Below, piece after piece: positions 1 through 11,800 of a stretch of DNA of 64,000 nucleotides; within the stretch, counting starts at the first letter, position 1, and every line of letters begins with the position of its first letter. Location: NCBI GenBank assembly GCA_032622095.1, contig CP136065.1:18464134-18528133 (forward strand), read 5' to 3'. The notes under the pieces are model-generated. The model searched no databases. It had not been told where the DNA came from and saw only the letters and a program-made list of their open reading frames with translations. The position numbers and the translations under genes were made by a program. The stretch is from Siphonodentalium dalli. Taxonomy: Eukaryota; Mollusca; Scaphopoda; Gadilida; Siphonodentaliidae.

Positions 1-3000
1 AGAAAGAAACGTAGACAAGCAAGTATTGACCCTAATGTGTTTAAATATTCAAAGTTTGGCACCGAAAATAGATGTAATCACCGCAGAAGCCAGAAATTTT
101 GATATTATTTCATTTACGGAAACATGGCTCTCAAATGCAAATTCCGATAACGAATTGTCAATAAGGGGATTCCATGCCCCACAAAGGAGAGACCGTCTAA
201 CGTTGGGTGGTGGTATTGCTGTATATGTAAGGGATTCATTTCACATCAAAAGACGTACTGACCTGGAAATCCCTGACATAGAGAGCGTGTGGCTAGAGGT
301 ATCGACCTCCACACAGAGACTTTTGCTTGGCACTTTTTATAGACCACCCAATACACCTATAAGTACATGGGAAAAAATTTATACAAATCTTGAAATGGCA
401 TTGGGCGATCGTTCTAATATCCCACATATAATAATTACTGGGGATTTTTTAACTCAAACCAAATACCATTAGAAAGTAAACAAATTAAATATATTAAACA
501 GCGCTTTGGCTTAACGCAAATAATTAAACAAGCCACATACTTCACAGAAAGTACTTCTTCTCTTATAGACTTATATTTCACAAACAACCCTGATATTGTT
601 GAATCGAATGAAATCTTAGATCCATTCTTCTCAGATTTAACTCGGTTTCATTGTCCAATATTACTACGTATGAATTTGAAAGTTAAGAAGCCGAGTGGAA
701 CCACGAAAAGAAGGATATGGGATTATAATCGAGCCGATTACTCCGCAATGAATAATGCCTTTAATGCGTGGGACTTTAAGAGTGATCTCCCAGCAATTCG
801 ATATGAAGAAATAGCAGAAGCTCTAACGAAAAAAATAACTGATATCACGAACCTTTATATACCAAACAAACAGGTAACAATTCGACAAAATGAGCCTGAA
901 TGGTTAACATGTGAACTACGTAAACTTATGAGACAAAGGAAACGTTTGTATAATTCGGCAAAAAAAAAAGGTACCGTCGAAGCGTGGAATAATTATAAAA
1001 AGAAAAGAAATGAAATTATAACAAAAATTAGACGTTCCAAGCAAAAGTCTCTGGAGAAAACGCAGTCAATACTGGGTAGTTGTTTCACTGATTCCTCACT
1101 CTGGTGGAAAACACTAAACCATCTAATGAAACCGGAATCTAAACCAATACCAGCCCTGAAAACAGATAAGATTGTATTCACCGGACACGATGAAAAGGCA
1201 GATTTATTAAATAACTACTTTTGTAAAATTTCTTCCATATCCGACGAAGATAAGTTAGAGTTACCCCTCTTTGATTGGCTGACGAATAAACGCCTAGATG
1301 AAATTGAAATTACTTATGAACGTGTACTAGAAAGTTTAAACTCAATCAAAACATCTAAAGCGGCCGGTTACGACAGTATTAGTCCTAAAGTTTTAAAAAA
1401 TTGTTCTATATCGCTAGCCAAACCACTAGCATTTGCTTTCAAGATTTTCATTGAAAAATCGTACTTTCCATCAGAATGGAAAAAAGCAAACGTATGCCCA
1501 ATTTTCAAAAAGGGAGATCCCAGCGATCCATCCAATTATCGACCAGTATCTTTGCTTAGTTGTCTTTCTAAGGTTTTTGAAAAATGTCTGTTCTATCATA
1601 TATCAAAACACCTCCGAACTAATAAGCTTTTAAGCGACTTACAATCAGGATTTACACCGAATGATAGCACCGTATTCCAATTAATTGATATTTATCACTA
1701 TATTATCTCAGCCCTTGATGACGGGAAGGAAATAAGGGGTGTGTTCTGCGATATAAGCAAGGCGTTTGACAAAGTTTGGCACAGGGGTCTCATTTTCAAG
1801 CTTAAAAGAATGGGTATAACAGGGAAAATTTTAAAACTCTTGGAAAATTATCTCGAAAATAGACAACAAAGAGTTACAATTTCTAATTTTAATTCTCCAT
1901 GGAAAGAAGTTAAAGCAGGAGTGCCTCAAGGATCCATACTCGGCCCTCTTCTCTTTCTCGTGTACGTAAACGACATAGTCGAAGGAATTACATGCAACAT
2001 ACGTTTATTTGCTGATGATACATCACTTTATATTGCTATAGAAGATCCCATAATTGCTGCAGAGGTGATAAATTCAGACCTACACAAAATATTCAACTGG
2101 TCGAAAACCTGGGCAGTTAAATTTAACCCATTGAAAACAGAATCCTTGCTTGTATCGTGGAAACAATTACCCATACACCAACCAGTATTAAATATGGCCA
2201 ACGAGAGCATAGATGAGGTGGAAACACATAAACATTTGGGTCTGACATTCAACCGGCAGGGGAAATGGAAAGACCATATAGAAGATATTGAAAATCGAGC
2301 GACCAAAAGAATGTACATACTGAGGAAATATAAATTTATCCTTGACAGAAGAACTTTAGAAAGAATCTATTTATCCTATATTCGACCTGTCTTGGAATAT
2401 GCTTCCTCAGTATGGGATAACTGTACAGGCGAAGAAGCCAATTCTTTAGAAGATATTCAATACGAAGCAGCTAGACTAGTAACCGGTGGGACTAGAAGTT
2501 GTAATAAAGACATAGTTCTCCAAGAAATTGGTTGGGACACATTATCAAAACGGAGAGAACATTCTAAACTTGTACTATATTTTAAAATGACGAAAAAACT
2601 AACTCCCCCTTACTTATACAATGCTGTTCCGAATAAAGTATCGCGCACAAGTGGATATGACACGAGATCAGATGACCTTAGAGTACCTTTCTGCAACTCA
2701 GTTACTTATCAGAAATCCTTTCTTCCACGATCTATCAATCTCTGGAACAAGTTAAAACCAGAAGCGAGGAACTGTGAAACACTCTCAGACTTTAAAGTTA
2801 TTCTGAATAGCGGTACAAAAGAACGTCCTCGATATCTGGAATTTGCATATACGAGAGCAAGCCATATATACCATTGTCGACTAAGACTGGAATGCAGTAA
2901 TTTAAATCATGATCTTCACAGCAATCACTTGAGAGATAATCCGTTATGTATATGTGGTACCGAAGAAACAGCAGAACATTTTCTTTTTTATTGTCGCAGG

Positions 3001-3246
3001 TTCTCTGCTGAAAGAAATAGGTGCTTCGCAGGGTTAATAACCCGACCAGGCATAGCAACCCTGCTACATGGAAACAGCGAAATATCACTGGAAGAGAATA
3101 TAGATATATTTCTGAGGGTTCAAAAATTTATATTGTTGTCTAAACGATTCTCAAATTGAACTTTACCCAAGTCGCTCTCCGTATAAATACGTAAAAATAA
3201 GTTTAAATAAGTTTAAATAAGTATAAATAAATACAAATAAATAAAT
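1..3246 (+). mobile_element. non-LTR retrotransposon (LINE, CR1/jockey-like), cut by window edge
   Basis: The element holds an AP-type endonuclease, a reverse transcriptase and a C-terminal CCHC knuckle in one direction. It ends in an A-rich tail of AAATAAGTTT-like repeats (about 3190-3246). The reading frame is open to base 2, so the 5' part, including any ORF1, lies outside the window. A second possible 3' end is the short (CAAA)n run near 3499-3516, which would make 3247-3516 part of the 3' UTR. There is no RNase H domain after the reverse transcriptase, as expected for CR1/jockey-type LINEs. The clade is inferred from motif style, not from a tree. Confidence 0.9.
2..3159 (+). pseudogene. 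LINE ORF2: endonuclease plus reverse transcriptase, one frameshift
   Basis: The endonuclease begins with LNIQSL and continues with the catalytic-glutamate motif SFTETWL, then GTFYRPPN and GDF. At the GDF motif a run of six T (445-450) shifts the frame. Codons from 451 onward continue in the frame of the long downstream ORF, through SLIDLYFTN and a terminal FHCPI, so the domain is only broken at this point. The reverse transcriptase lies in 670-3159: YRPVSLL (near residue 290 of that ORF), DISKAFDKVWHRGL (about 360), GVPQGSILGPLLF (about 417) and the intact active site FADDT (2008-2022). A CxC..HxxxxC knuckle follows at 2949-2996. No other stop is visible. The protein would nick target DNA and copy the element RNA into it. 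Without a second indel the copy looks young. Confidence 0.85.
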
Positions 3247-5739
3247 GGTAATTCCTGCTCATACACGAAACAAGGCGAGTGTACAAAGGCCCATTATCAC
3301 ATAGAAGTGACTAAATATACAGCACAACTCAGAAAACTAGAAAATATCTCTTATTTCCTATTCTGTCTTCGGGCATGACAACCTAGAGTTGCTCGTAATA
3401 AGTATATACATACAATGCATCACTCTTGTCGTATCAATCGTGAAACGTTAATTATACTATGCTTATTGTAAACTGACCGAGTGGGGTCAATGGTCAGGTC
3501 ACAAACAAACAAACAGGTAGTAACAATTCAGTTCAACTGATGCGTGGACTGCCCAACAGTGACCCATTATTATGGGTTACTGTTGGACAGTCTATGCCCC
3601 AGACGGCTGACAATGATAATAATAAGATAGTAAAATTTAAACAAAAACAAGATCTAACTGGGAAAAGAACATTATGAAAAAGCAATAAAGACACCACCAC
3701 ATGTGTATGACAAAGATGGGGAAATGGCTAATATAAGCATCACACTTTCTGCCAAATCCCATTCTCTAAAATAATTGTCTTTATGTATATTATACAACTC
3801 TGTTAATTAATGTGCATGATTTAGAGAAATAAATATGTTTACACCAAGTGCAGGTTTTCTTTTTGAATATCTGGTTGCAACACGCAATCCGATGCCGCAT
3901 TATACCCACCGGCGAAAAGACACAAGGTACAGCTGTGAGCGGAAAGGAAAGGACACATCACACTGTCGCATGGATGCAGCGATGATGGCCATCTGGTGGA
4001 GACAAAGGCGGTAGGAGAGACACCCAGATCCCTCTTCACGCTCGGCCATGGACAGAGTTACCATAGATACAGTCAACCCTAAAATTGAAGGGGTCACCAT
4101 CAGCAGCCACACCGACCTGAAAAGTAAGATTACACCCACCGCCCCAGATCTCTTCGATGTGGAGCTGGAATCATCACTTCTGTTTTGGAATAGTTCATAA
4201 TAAAGTAAAAAAGATGATCAGTCTCCCAACATTACATATTCAGAGGAATCAAACCATCAATCGCTGATTTACATTAAATGTGGTAAAAAAATTAGATTAT
4301 TTATGTCAGCGTAGCAAAAATCATCGCCTCTTCTAGAGAACGTCTATGTTTCCGTCGCCAAATGCAGTATAGAACATGCTCGGTTAATAAGATTTAATAC
4401 GGTAAACACATTTTGAATTTTGTCAAGACAGAAAAATTTATCCCTTAATAAGCCCTTTATAAATATCGTCTGTTTCCTTCGCCAGTTGCGATATACATGT
4501 ACAATGTTTTCAGTTTTGAGCCAAAATGTTCATTTTAAGTACGTGTATTCGTTATTGCATTAATCATTCGACAAGATTAGACATGAACCAAAAGAGATGC
4601 ACCAACGTCTTTACTAACGGGATATTCACGTAGAGTATGTGTGTATTTGTCTGAAGAGTCTGTCGCTGATGATGATGCATCTAGCATGCGTTCAGAATGT
4701 ATCATTAGACGACGACGGCAGTGAGGACGAATCCTCTGGTATGGACTGGTCTGACAGCGAGACAGAATGGATGGTTTCAGAATTTAGTGATGTCTGTAAC
4801 GGAAAGGCAAGAAGATTGGGATGAAGAAATCCACCTAGCGCAAGATTACATAATTATCTCCAAGTTAGTGCATACTCTTTGACGTATGATTCGGATATTT
4901 AATGTATCTGAGAGTATATATGAATGAAGGTAGTAAATTTTTGTTCTTCAAATAGTATAAATGTCGTCGTAGTCATATTTTACATAAGCGGCAAACTGCA
5001 TGTTAGATAGCACAAATCTCTGTTAATCAACGAGTCGAGACCTTTCGTGAATATGTATTAAACTGAAAAAATTAAGCAATGTGTAATAGGAAAACTTTCG
5101 TTGAAAAATCAAATGGTCGCTCAAGTTCGACGTTCGAATAACATACACCTTGTCTTGAACAAGGCATCCATTAATAATGCACGCCTGATGCAATAAAACT
5201 AAAAGAAAAAAATGTTCCAAATCGACAATATGTATACATGTTGTCTTCCAGATTAACCCCCAACGGATGACGGATCATGACCCCTCTGCTGGAAGAAGAG
5301 ATATTTCAAAAAGTGTGTGTTATTCAACAGATAGATAAATACGATGTCGACAATAATCAATGCGACGTACTCCGAGCTGGAAAGACATGGATATACACTA
5401 TAGATAATCATAGTGTGTGTCCTCACTGCTGGTGTGTATTCAACAAAGCTGCCCAAAAGAAACAACGACGTCGAAGGCTGGTATATATAACAGAATAAAT
5501 AGCAAGACATAAACAAATATTGGTTTCTGTTTGTGACCATCGTAGCAAACTCGTCAGCCATAGAAACCGCGATACAGTGACATAGATAGAATTATCGACA
5601 GTTCCAAGTGAAGATCTTCCAACTGTGGGATGATTTCATCGATGGCGATATCAACATAAAATAACTAGATGTAAGTACTCCACACATTCGATGGCATCAG
5701 TAAGATACGAACACTAGCATTCCACGGTGAACAATAAAA
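3247..5739. other. unassigned DNA with a few short open frames
   Basis: No gene is recognised. Two small plus-strand frames look more protein-like than the background. One is 4048-4200 (50 codons, starting MDRVTIDTV and followed at once by an AATAAA at 4199). The other, around 4639-4824, has an acidic Ser/Asp/Glu-rich run. Neither has convincing splice sites or a recognised domain, so they are not called as genes. A palindrome at 3547-3592 is listed separately. Confidence 0.4.
3547..3592. repeat. short inverted repeat (20-bp arms)
   Basis: Arms 3547-3566 and 3573-3592 are reverse complements with two mismatches around a 6-base loop. The centre reads GACCCATTATTATGGGTTAC. Confidence 0.75.
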
Positions 5740-6023
5740 GTGAGAGTTGTGGCCTCTACCGCTCGAAAATCAAGGTCCGGGATGTCTCAAACTTTAACGA
5801 GGAGCAGTTTAGTTCGCTTTCCGTTTAAGCACGAGAAACCAGAGCCACATGTAGTTACGATTGACACTGTCCTAATTGTGAACACCGAATCCACTTCGAA
5901 GGCAGCTATACAAGATCTCAAGTGGATATTAGATCGATCACGGGGAACTGATAGCGCTAAAGTACCTGCATGGACCGCACTCAATACTTCAACCACTGTG
6001 GGAGCCATCATCACCACAACAGT
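5740..6023 (+). pseudogene. coding remnant of unknown family abutting a minisatellite
   Basis: An open frame gives a protein-like stretch, including HVVTIDTVLIVNTES and then KVPAWTALNTS, before running into the 64-bp minisatellite. Read on, the frame gives repeated histidine runs from CATCATCATCAC. The part before about 5830 also looks coding in another frame, suggesting an old frameshift. The P-x-WTxxN pattern resembles large uncharacterised invertebrate proteins I have seen, but I cannot name the family. It is probably a decayed gene fragment. Confidence 0.3.
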
Positions 6024-7434
6024 AAGGTCCCGAAATACTCCCCTACATATATCATGCCATGCCGTGAGGTCCCGAAATACTCCCCTACATATATCATGCC
6101 ATCATCATCACCATCATCACCACAACAGTAAGGTCCCGAAATACTCCCCTACATATATCATGCCATCATCATCACCATCATCACCACAACAGTAAGGTCC
6201 CGAAATACTCCCCTACATATATCATGCCATCATCATCACCATCATCACCACAACAGTAAGGTCCCGAAATACTCCCCTACATATATCATGCCATCATCAT
6301 CACCATCATCACCACAACAGTAAGGTCCCGAAATACTCCCCTACATATATCATGCCATCATCATCACCATCATCACAACAACAGTAAGGTCCCGAAATAC
6401 TCCCCTACATATATCATGCCATCATCATCACCACAACAGTAAGGTCCCGAAATACTCCCCTACATATATCATGCCATCATCATCACCATCATCACCACAA
6501 CAGTAAGGTCCCGAAATACTCCCCTACATATATCATGCCATCATCATCACCATCATCACCACAACAGTAAGGTCCCGAAATACTCCCCTACATATATCAT
6601 GCCATCATCATCACCATCATCACCACAACAGTAAGGTCCCGAAATACTCCCCTACATATATCATGCCATCATCATCACCATCATCACCACAACAGTAAGG
6701 TCCCGAAATACTCCCCTACATATATCATGCCATCATCATCACCATCATCACCACAACAGTAAGGTCCCGAAATACTCCCCTACATATATCATGCCATCAT
6801 CATCACCACAACAGTAAGGTCCCGAAATACTCCCCTACATATATCATGCCATCATCATCACCATCATCACCACAACAGTAAGGTCCCGAAATACTCCCCT
6901 ACATATATCATGCCATCATCATCACCATCATCACCACAACAGTAAGGTCCCGAAATACTCCCCTACATATATCATGCCATCATCATCACCATCATCACCA
7001 CAACAGTAAGGTCCCGAAATACTCCCCTACATATATCATGCCATCATCATCACCATCATCACCACAACAGTAAGGTCCCGAAATACTCCCCTACATATAT
7101 CATGCCATCATCATCACCATCATCACCACAACAGTAAGGTCCCGAAATACTCCCCTACATATATCATGCCATCATCATCACCATCATCACCACAACAGTA
7201 AGGTCCCGAAATACTCCCCTACATATATCATGCCATCATCATCACCATCATCACCACAACAGTAAGGTCCCGAAATACTCCCCTACATATATCATGCCAT
7301 CATCATCACCATCATCACCACAACAGTAAGGTCCCGAAATACTCCCCTACATATATCATGCCATCATCATCACCATCATCACCACAACAGTAAGGTCCCG
7401 AAATACTCCCCTACATATATCATGCCATGCCGTG
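6024..7434. repeat. 64-bp minisatellite array
   Basis: About 22 head-to-tail units begin AAGGTCCCGAAATACTCCCC and end in a CATCATCACC-rich stretch plus CAACAGT. The period is exactly 64 bp where measured (starts at 6130, 6194, 6258). A few units are shortened by loss of CATCAT triplets. The first unit is 42 bp, and both array ends share the junction ATGCCATGCCGTGAG. Units are nearly identical, which points to recent expansion. Confidence 0.97.
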
Positions 7435-8417
7435 AGTAGTTACGACTGTTTTTCGTTAAGTGAAACGTTTGATTTCTGAAATATATTTTTGAACAATGTA
7501 AAAGTGTAGTTGGTTCGATGCTGTGGAATGTATGTGGACGCCTCTGAGGAAATGGTTTACGTCTACTATTGTGAAAGCATACCCATCTAGTCTGTTATAT
7601 AAATTAGTTATTTTGGGTCGGAATAATGTACACTCGATATATATAAGCGAAGTTCACTACAACCGTTGCGAATTTTGGAATGGATAATATTTTCTTTCCG
7701 ACTCCCAGTTTAAACATAAGGAGGTGGTTTGAGGGTGAAATCTATATAACTTAAGTTGGCCTTCAATTCAGTTAGGTTAAACGCATCAGTTACGATCGCT
7801 GGAAGCTTATTCCATTATTGTGTCATAAAGGGTAGGAACGGTTAAAACAAAAAATTATGTGAGACAGAAGTAACAATATAGGTTTCCAGGATTCCGATTT
7901 GAGTATCTAGAGAACCTGTGAGCCAGTCATTATTAAAGTCCCATGTCACCACTCTATTCCAAGAACTATAACGTGAACGGAGTAGCAAAAATATTTAGAT
8001 CAAACCCATATTCGAACATGACTTGCATTTTGGTCTGGAGAACTCACATACCAAATTTGGTTCCGATAAAATGACCCAAACTAAATGTATCATCCGGAAA
8101 CCTCAAATATTGAAAAATCTGATTCGAAAAGAGCCATAACTTGGCCCATAAGTCAGTGCAAAATATTCGGACCAAACTCATAATCGATTTCGAGGCAGAT
8201 AATTTTATACATTTAAGTATATTTCAACGTTTTGTGCTTGTCAGCCACAACGGATGAGACATAAACACGACATAACGTTTAATTAATGTATAATATATTC
8301 GTGCCGATATTGATGTCTCCATGTGGACACCATGCAGCGTTATGTGCAAATATTGATAATGTTCAACAATGAAGCTTGTAGCAGTCACTAATATGTCTTG
8401 TGCGCGGGCAGTGCAGG

Positions 8418-8424
8418 TATATAT
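8418..8424 (+). promoter_or_regulatory. candidate TATA box of lectin gene
   Basis: TATATAT lies 126 bp before the ATG at 8550. The same heptamer is kept at about the same distance (132 bp) before the ATG of the duplicated exon, within otherwise diverged flank. Function is inferred. Confidence 0.45.
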
Positions 8425-8549
8425 GCGCTGGAATATAATACAGATATTATTTTAAACGTTTATTGTTGAAACGTTTGGTCAGCTATGTTATATAATTACT
8501 AGGTTTATGCACAGTACACATTGGTCTGTTGTCCAGTTAAAATAAATTG

Positions 8550-8850
8550 ATGGAGTTCCTGCTGTTTTTGTCCTTTTTGGCCGGCGCGCTCTCTGCATCA
8601 ACAGTAATGCGAATGTTACCGGAGATGCGTGACTTCACACAGCCTGGACATTTTGCTGAAACAGTTATCACAGCTGATGCCAGAAGTGACAGTTTGTTCT
8701 GTACAAAATCTTGCAAGTCGAATGGCTGCATATCGTTTGTTCTCGACCAATTTCTGAAGAAATGTTACTTCTTCGAGAAGGTTTTGATGGTAGGAAGCCC
8801 AGCTAACGTCCGCCTCTCGGGAGCTACATACTACCTCCGAATGACAGAGG
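8550..8850 (+). CDS. lectin gene exon 1: signal peptide and PAN-like module
   Basis: The ATG at 8550 was chosen because a hydrophobic signal peptide follows directly and the preceding in-frame codon is TTG. The exon ends in GAG G before GTAAGT (donor at 8851). It encodes residues 1-100 plus the first base of codon 101. Confidence 0.85.
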
Positions 8851-11800
8851 GTAAGTCCGCCCAATTACTAGAGATAGTGTATCACTTCCGCAGCTTTATG
8901 TACATATTTGGGGCCATACAATATTAAGCTTGAGGCACCAGTAGCTTCTGTCACTAATGAGTTGTGATTTTCTCCAAATATTTTCTGTGAACCGGGACAG
9001 AACCTGTGGCTATTTTACAACATTACAGCTTATGATTAGATTTATATACTTTACATTACAGCATTTTCAGGAAATTATGTTCAACATCAGATGTTTATCT
9101 TGTGTATTTTGGTAACAGTGAAAACGTCCCTTGAAAATGAGACAAATATAATTTATTGTTGTTGTTATTGGAAGTACTAAACGAAATCTTCATAAAGACT
9201 CATAATACTCAGGACTAGATTAGATCCAAGTCATGCCATGAATATATATTCAAGAAACGCCCAGTCGTAATCAGTATATATTCATGGCATATGATATACT
9301 ACTAATATATATTATTAAAGTTAGTAAGTAATTGCTTGTATGGTGTTCGTGGGCCAACAAAGACAAGAAAAGCATATCCTTTATATCCGGCATGCAAATA
9401 TGTCGTCTTAGAATCATCCGATGTGTATACATACATACTTAAATGCAAGAACAGCTACATTAAAGCCACTTGGTAGTTGGACGTCTGAAATGACTCCCGT
9501 GTGTTATGTGGATCTAGTGTTATTAGCGAGTTTCCTATTTCAAATAGGGTCGCACACGGGTACGTATGTGAGTAGCTACCCATACCGGTACACGTTTTGT
9601 AAACCATGTCACGGGTAGAATTCCACACGTCGACTGGTAATGTACAACAAAAGCTTTATTGGTCAACATTATACTAACCGTTATCGAGATGATGGGCCTC
9701 TGGATAATCAGTTGCATTCATCAGGGACGAAACGACAGTGCATGGGAAGGGGTTGGGTTTCATTTACACTCATAGTGGTAACATTTTCAATTGGATTTCA
9801 CAAATGCATGTTTCCATAGACCGATCGATTGATGACTAAAATAGTTGGAATTTTTAGATTGAGAAAATAGGTTATGCCAGGTCTAATATACAATTAAATA
9901 TTGTAACTAACATTCGTTGTAAAGTGTATTGTTTTAGACCCACGTTCTAGGCCTAAATGTAGTTGCAGTTAAATATAAGACCGAATTTCCCCTTATATTA
10001 GTTGAAGAATAGTTAATCATATTAAGTGTTGGGTTGGAATTTTACAACAGACAAGATGTTCCCATAAGGAACATTCATGACAAGAATTGGAATTTTGGTC
10101 TGGATCTAAACCCAGAGGTAGGTTGAAACGTTCAACTTGGAAACGACAAAGAGCGTGAAATTATATTCTATTCATTTATGGTTTTAATAAAGAGCTTGTC
10201 TGTCATCCATGCCGAAATCGCTGTCTGGTGATAGTTTGATTGCACTTTGCAAAACTGGGTCACGATTATTTAAATCAACGAAGCCCATAATAACATATGG
10301 GGCGCTGTACCAGTCGGTAACCTGTGACGTGCCGATTATTCTAAATTTTGTCCAGTCGAAACATCATTGGAATCTTCCCTCTACACATAGCAATTTAAAA
10401 CTTCTCCTAACTTTTCAAACAAACTAACCATGTTTCGTGACCAAAACTCGTATGTTACCACATAGTGTGAAATATGAACATATCTGGCACAGGCGTGATT
10501 GACAATAAGAAGGCAAACCTTGGTTCACGGAAATCTGGGATCTTAAAAGACGAGAATACGGACCAATAATCCCGGCTTACTCGGGTGGAAGCTATAGGTA
10601 ACATTTCGCGTAACATAGATAAGATAAGATAAGATTTATTAAAGCAAATCATAATACAATGATGTCTGCCAACAATAATGTACAAGGAATGATGATAATA
10701 TAATTATGTTAGAGAGTTATCAATAAATTGTCAAATAACTTACTCACTCATATAGATATATTACATACTTCCTGGAAGAAGATACTCCCAGAATAACTCT
10801 AGGTTGTCCAAAGGTGCTAAATTATAAGTCTGAATCTGAACAACATCTAATATACTCGCAAATTGCTCGTGTATCTTTATGGGTCGTTTTGGATAACAAG
10901 GTTTTGAGTCGCTCAAATGAATATGAAGATCCTGGTCTAAGATTGGTATATGCAAGATACCAAGTGTTTTAAATAGGATGTCACATAATCACCGTGATAT
11001 GGGCCTGGCCTAAACTATAATTAACGTGTCCAGAAATCACAATTCGTCCGTATGGGATCAGCTGGAATTTGCCATTGATTGCGTGGGACAGCGACACACA
11101 ACCTATCTACACTGGACACGCCTTGCATTGGGAATTGGTATGCATTACCAAAAAATGGGGAACTATTGTAATAATGTGATTTTACTCTAGCAGCAGCAAG
11201 TTTATGTGCGATCCGGCTAACGGATTTCCTAGTGACTGTAAACCGAATTTGACAAAACTTAACAGCCTAGTTTATCTTGTCTTTCGGCAGTGTACAAGCC
11301 CGGTGGGTATTTCTACTTGTTCCGTCAGAAGACACAACGGGCGTGGAAAATCTACAACTCTCCGATGATCACGTGGGAGGCGGCGAGACTGGAATGCATA
11401 GCACAGGACGGAGAGCTACTCAAGATGGAGGATGCTGGATCGGTGGAAACATTCAATGACGTACAAAACAGATTCCCAGGTACTAAATACCTGTGTATAT
11501 CAACTAGTTGTGTATGCATGTATCTTTCATTGCCCTACAGGCAGATGCTGGTTGCACGTTTATACAACACTAGCAGGGTTACCCGGCGTTGCCAAGGTTA
11601 AAGTGACGTGAAACCCTCAGCATGCTGTGGATATTTGTTGGGAATAGAGAATACTCTTGCTCAAAGTCTTACACCTATTCTCTTAAATTATATATTCAAA
11701 TAGCATCACAAAACATGATTCTTACAGTCATGGAATATAAGTAGTGGCTCACCTTGTCGATTATCATTTTGTTTATCGCGATTAATTCGTTCCACCAATA

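Larger units (their letters stand above)
7390..8936 (+). repeat. segmental duplication, left copy (5' flank and exon 1 of lectin gene)
   Basis: This stretch is collinear with 60620-63970. Shared blocks include CGACTG..TTTTCGTTAAGTGAAAC (7441 and 60700), the run before CATAAAGGGTAGGA (7826 and 61147), CGAGGCAGATA (8192 and 62640), the 5' flank of the lectin gene, all of exon 1 and about 80 bp of intron 1. The left copy lacks most of the LINE and all of the MITE found in the right copy. It keeps about 75 bp of LINE 3' coding sequence at 7831-7905 (minus sense). Bases 7906-8190 have no counterpart in the right copy. Confidence 0.85.

Noticed and set aside
6024-7434. CRISPR-like regular repeat
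   Set aside because: The units are contiguous with no unique spacers, and the DNA is eukaryotic; it is a minisatellite.
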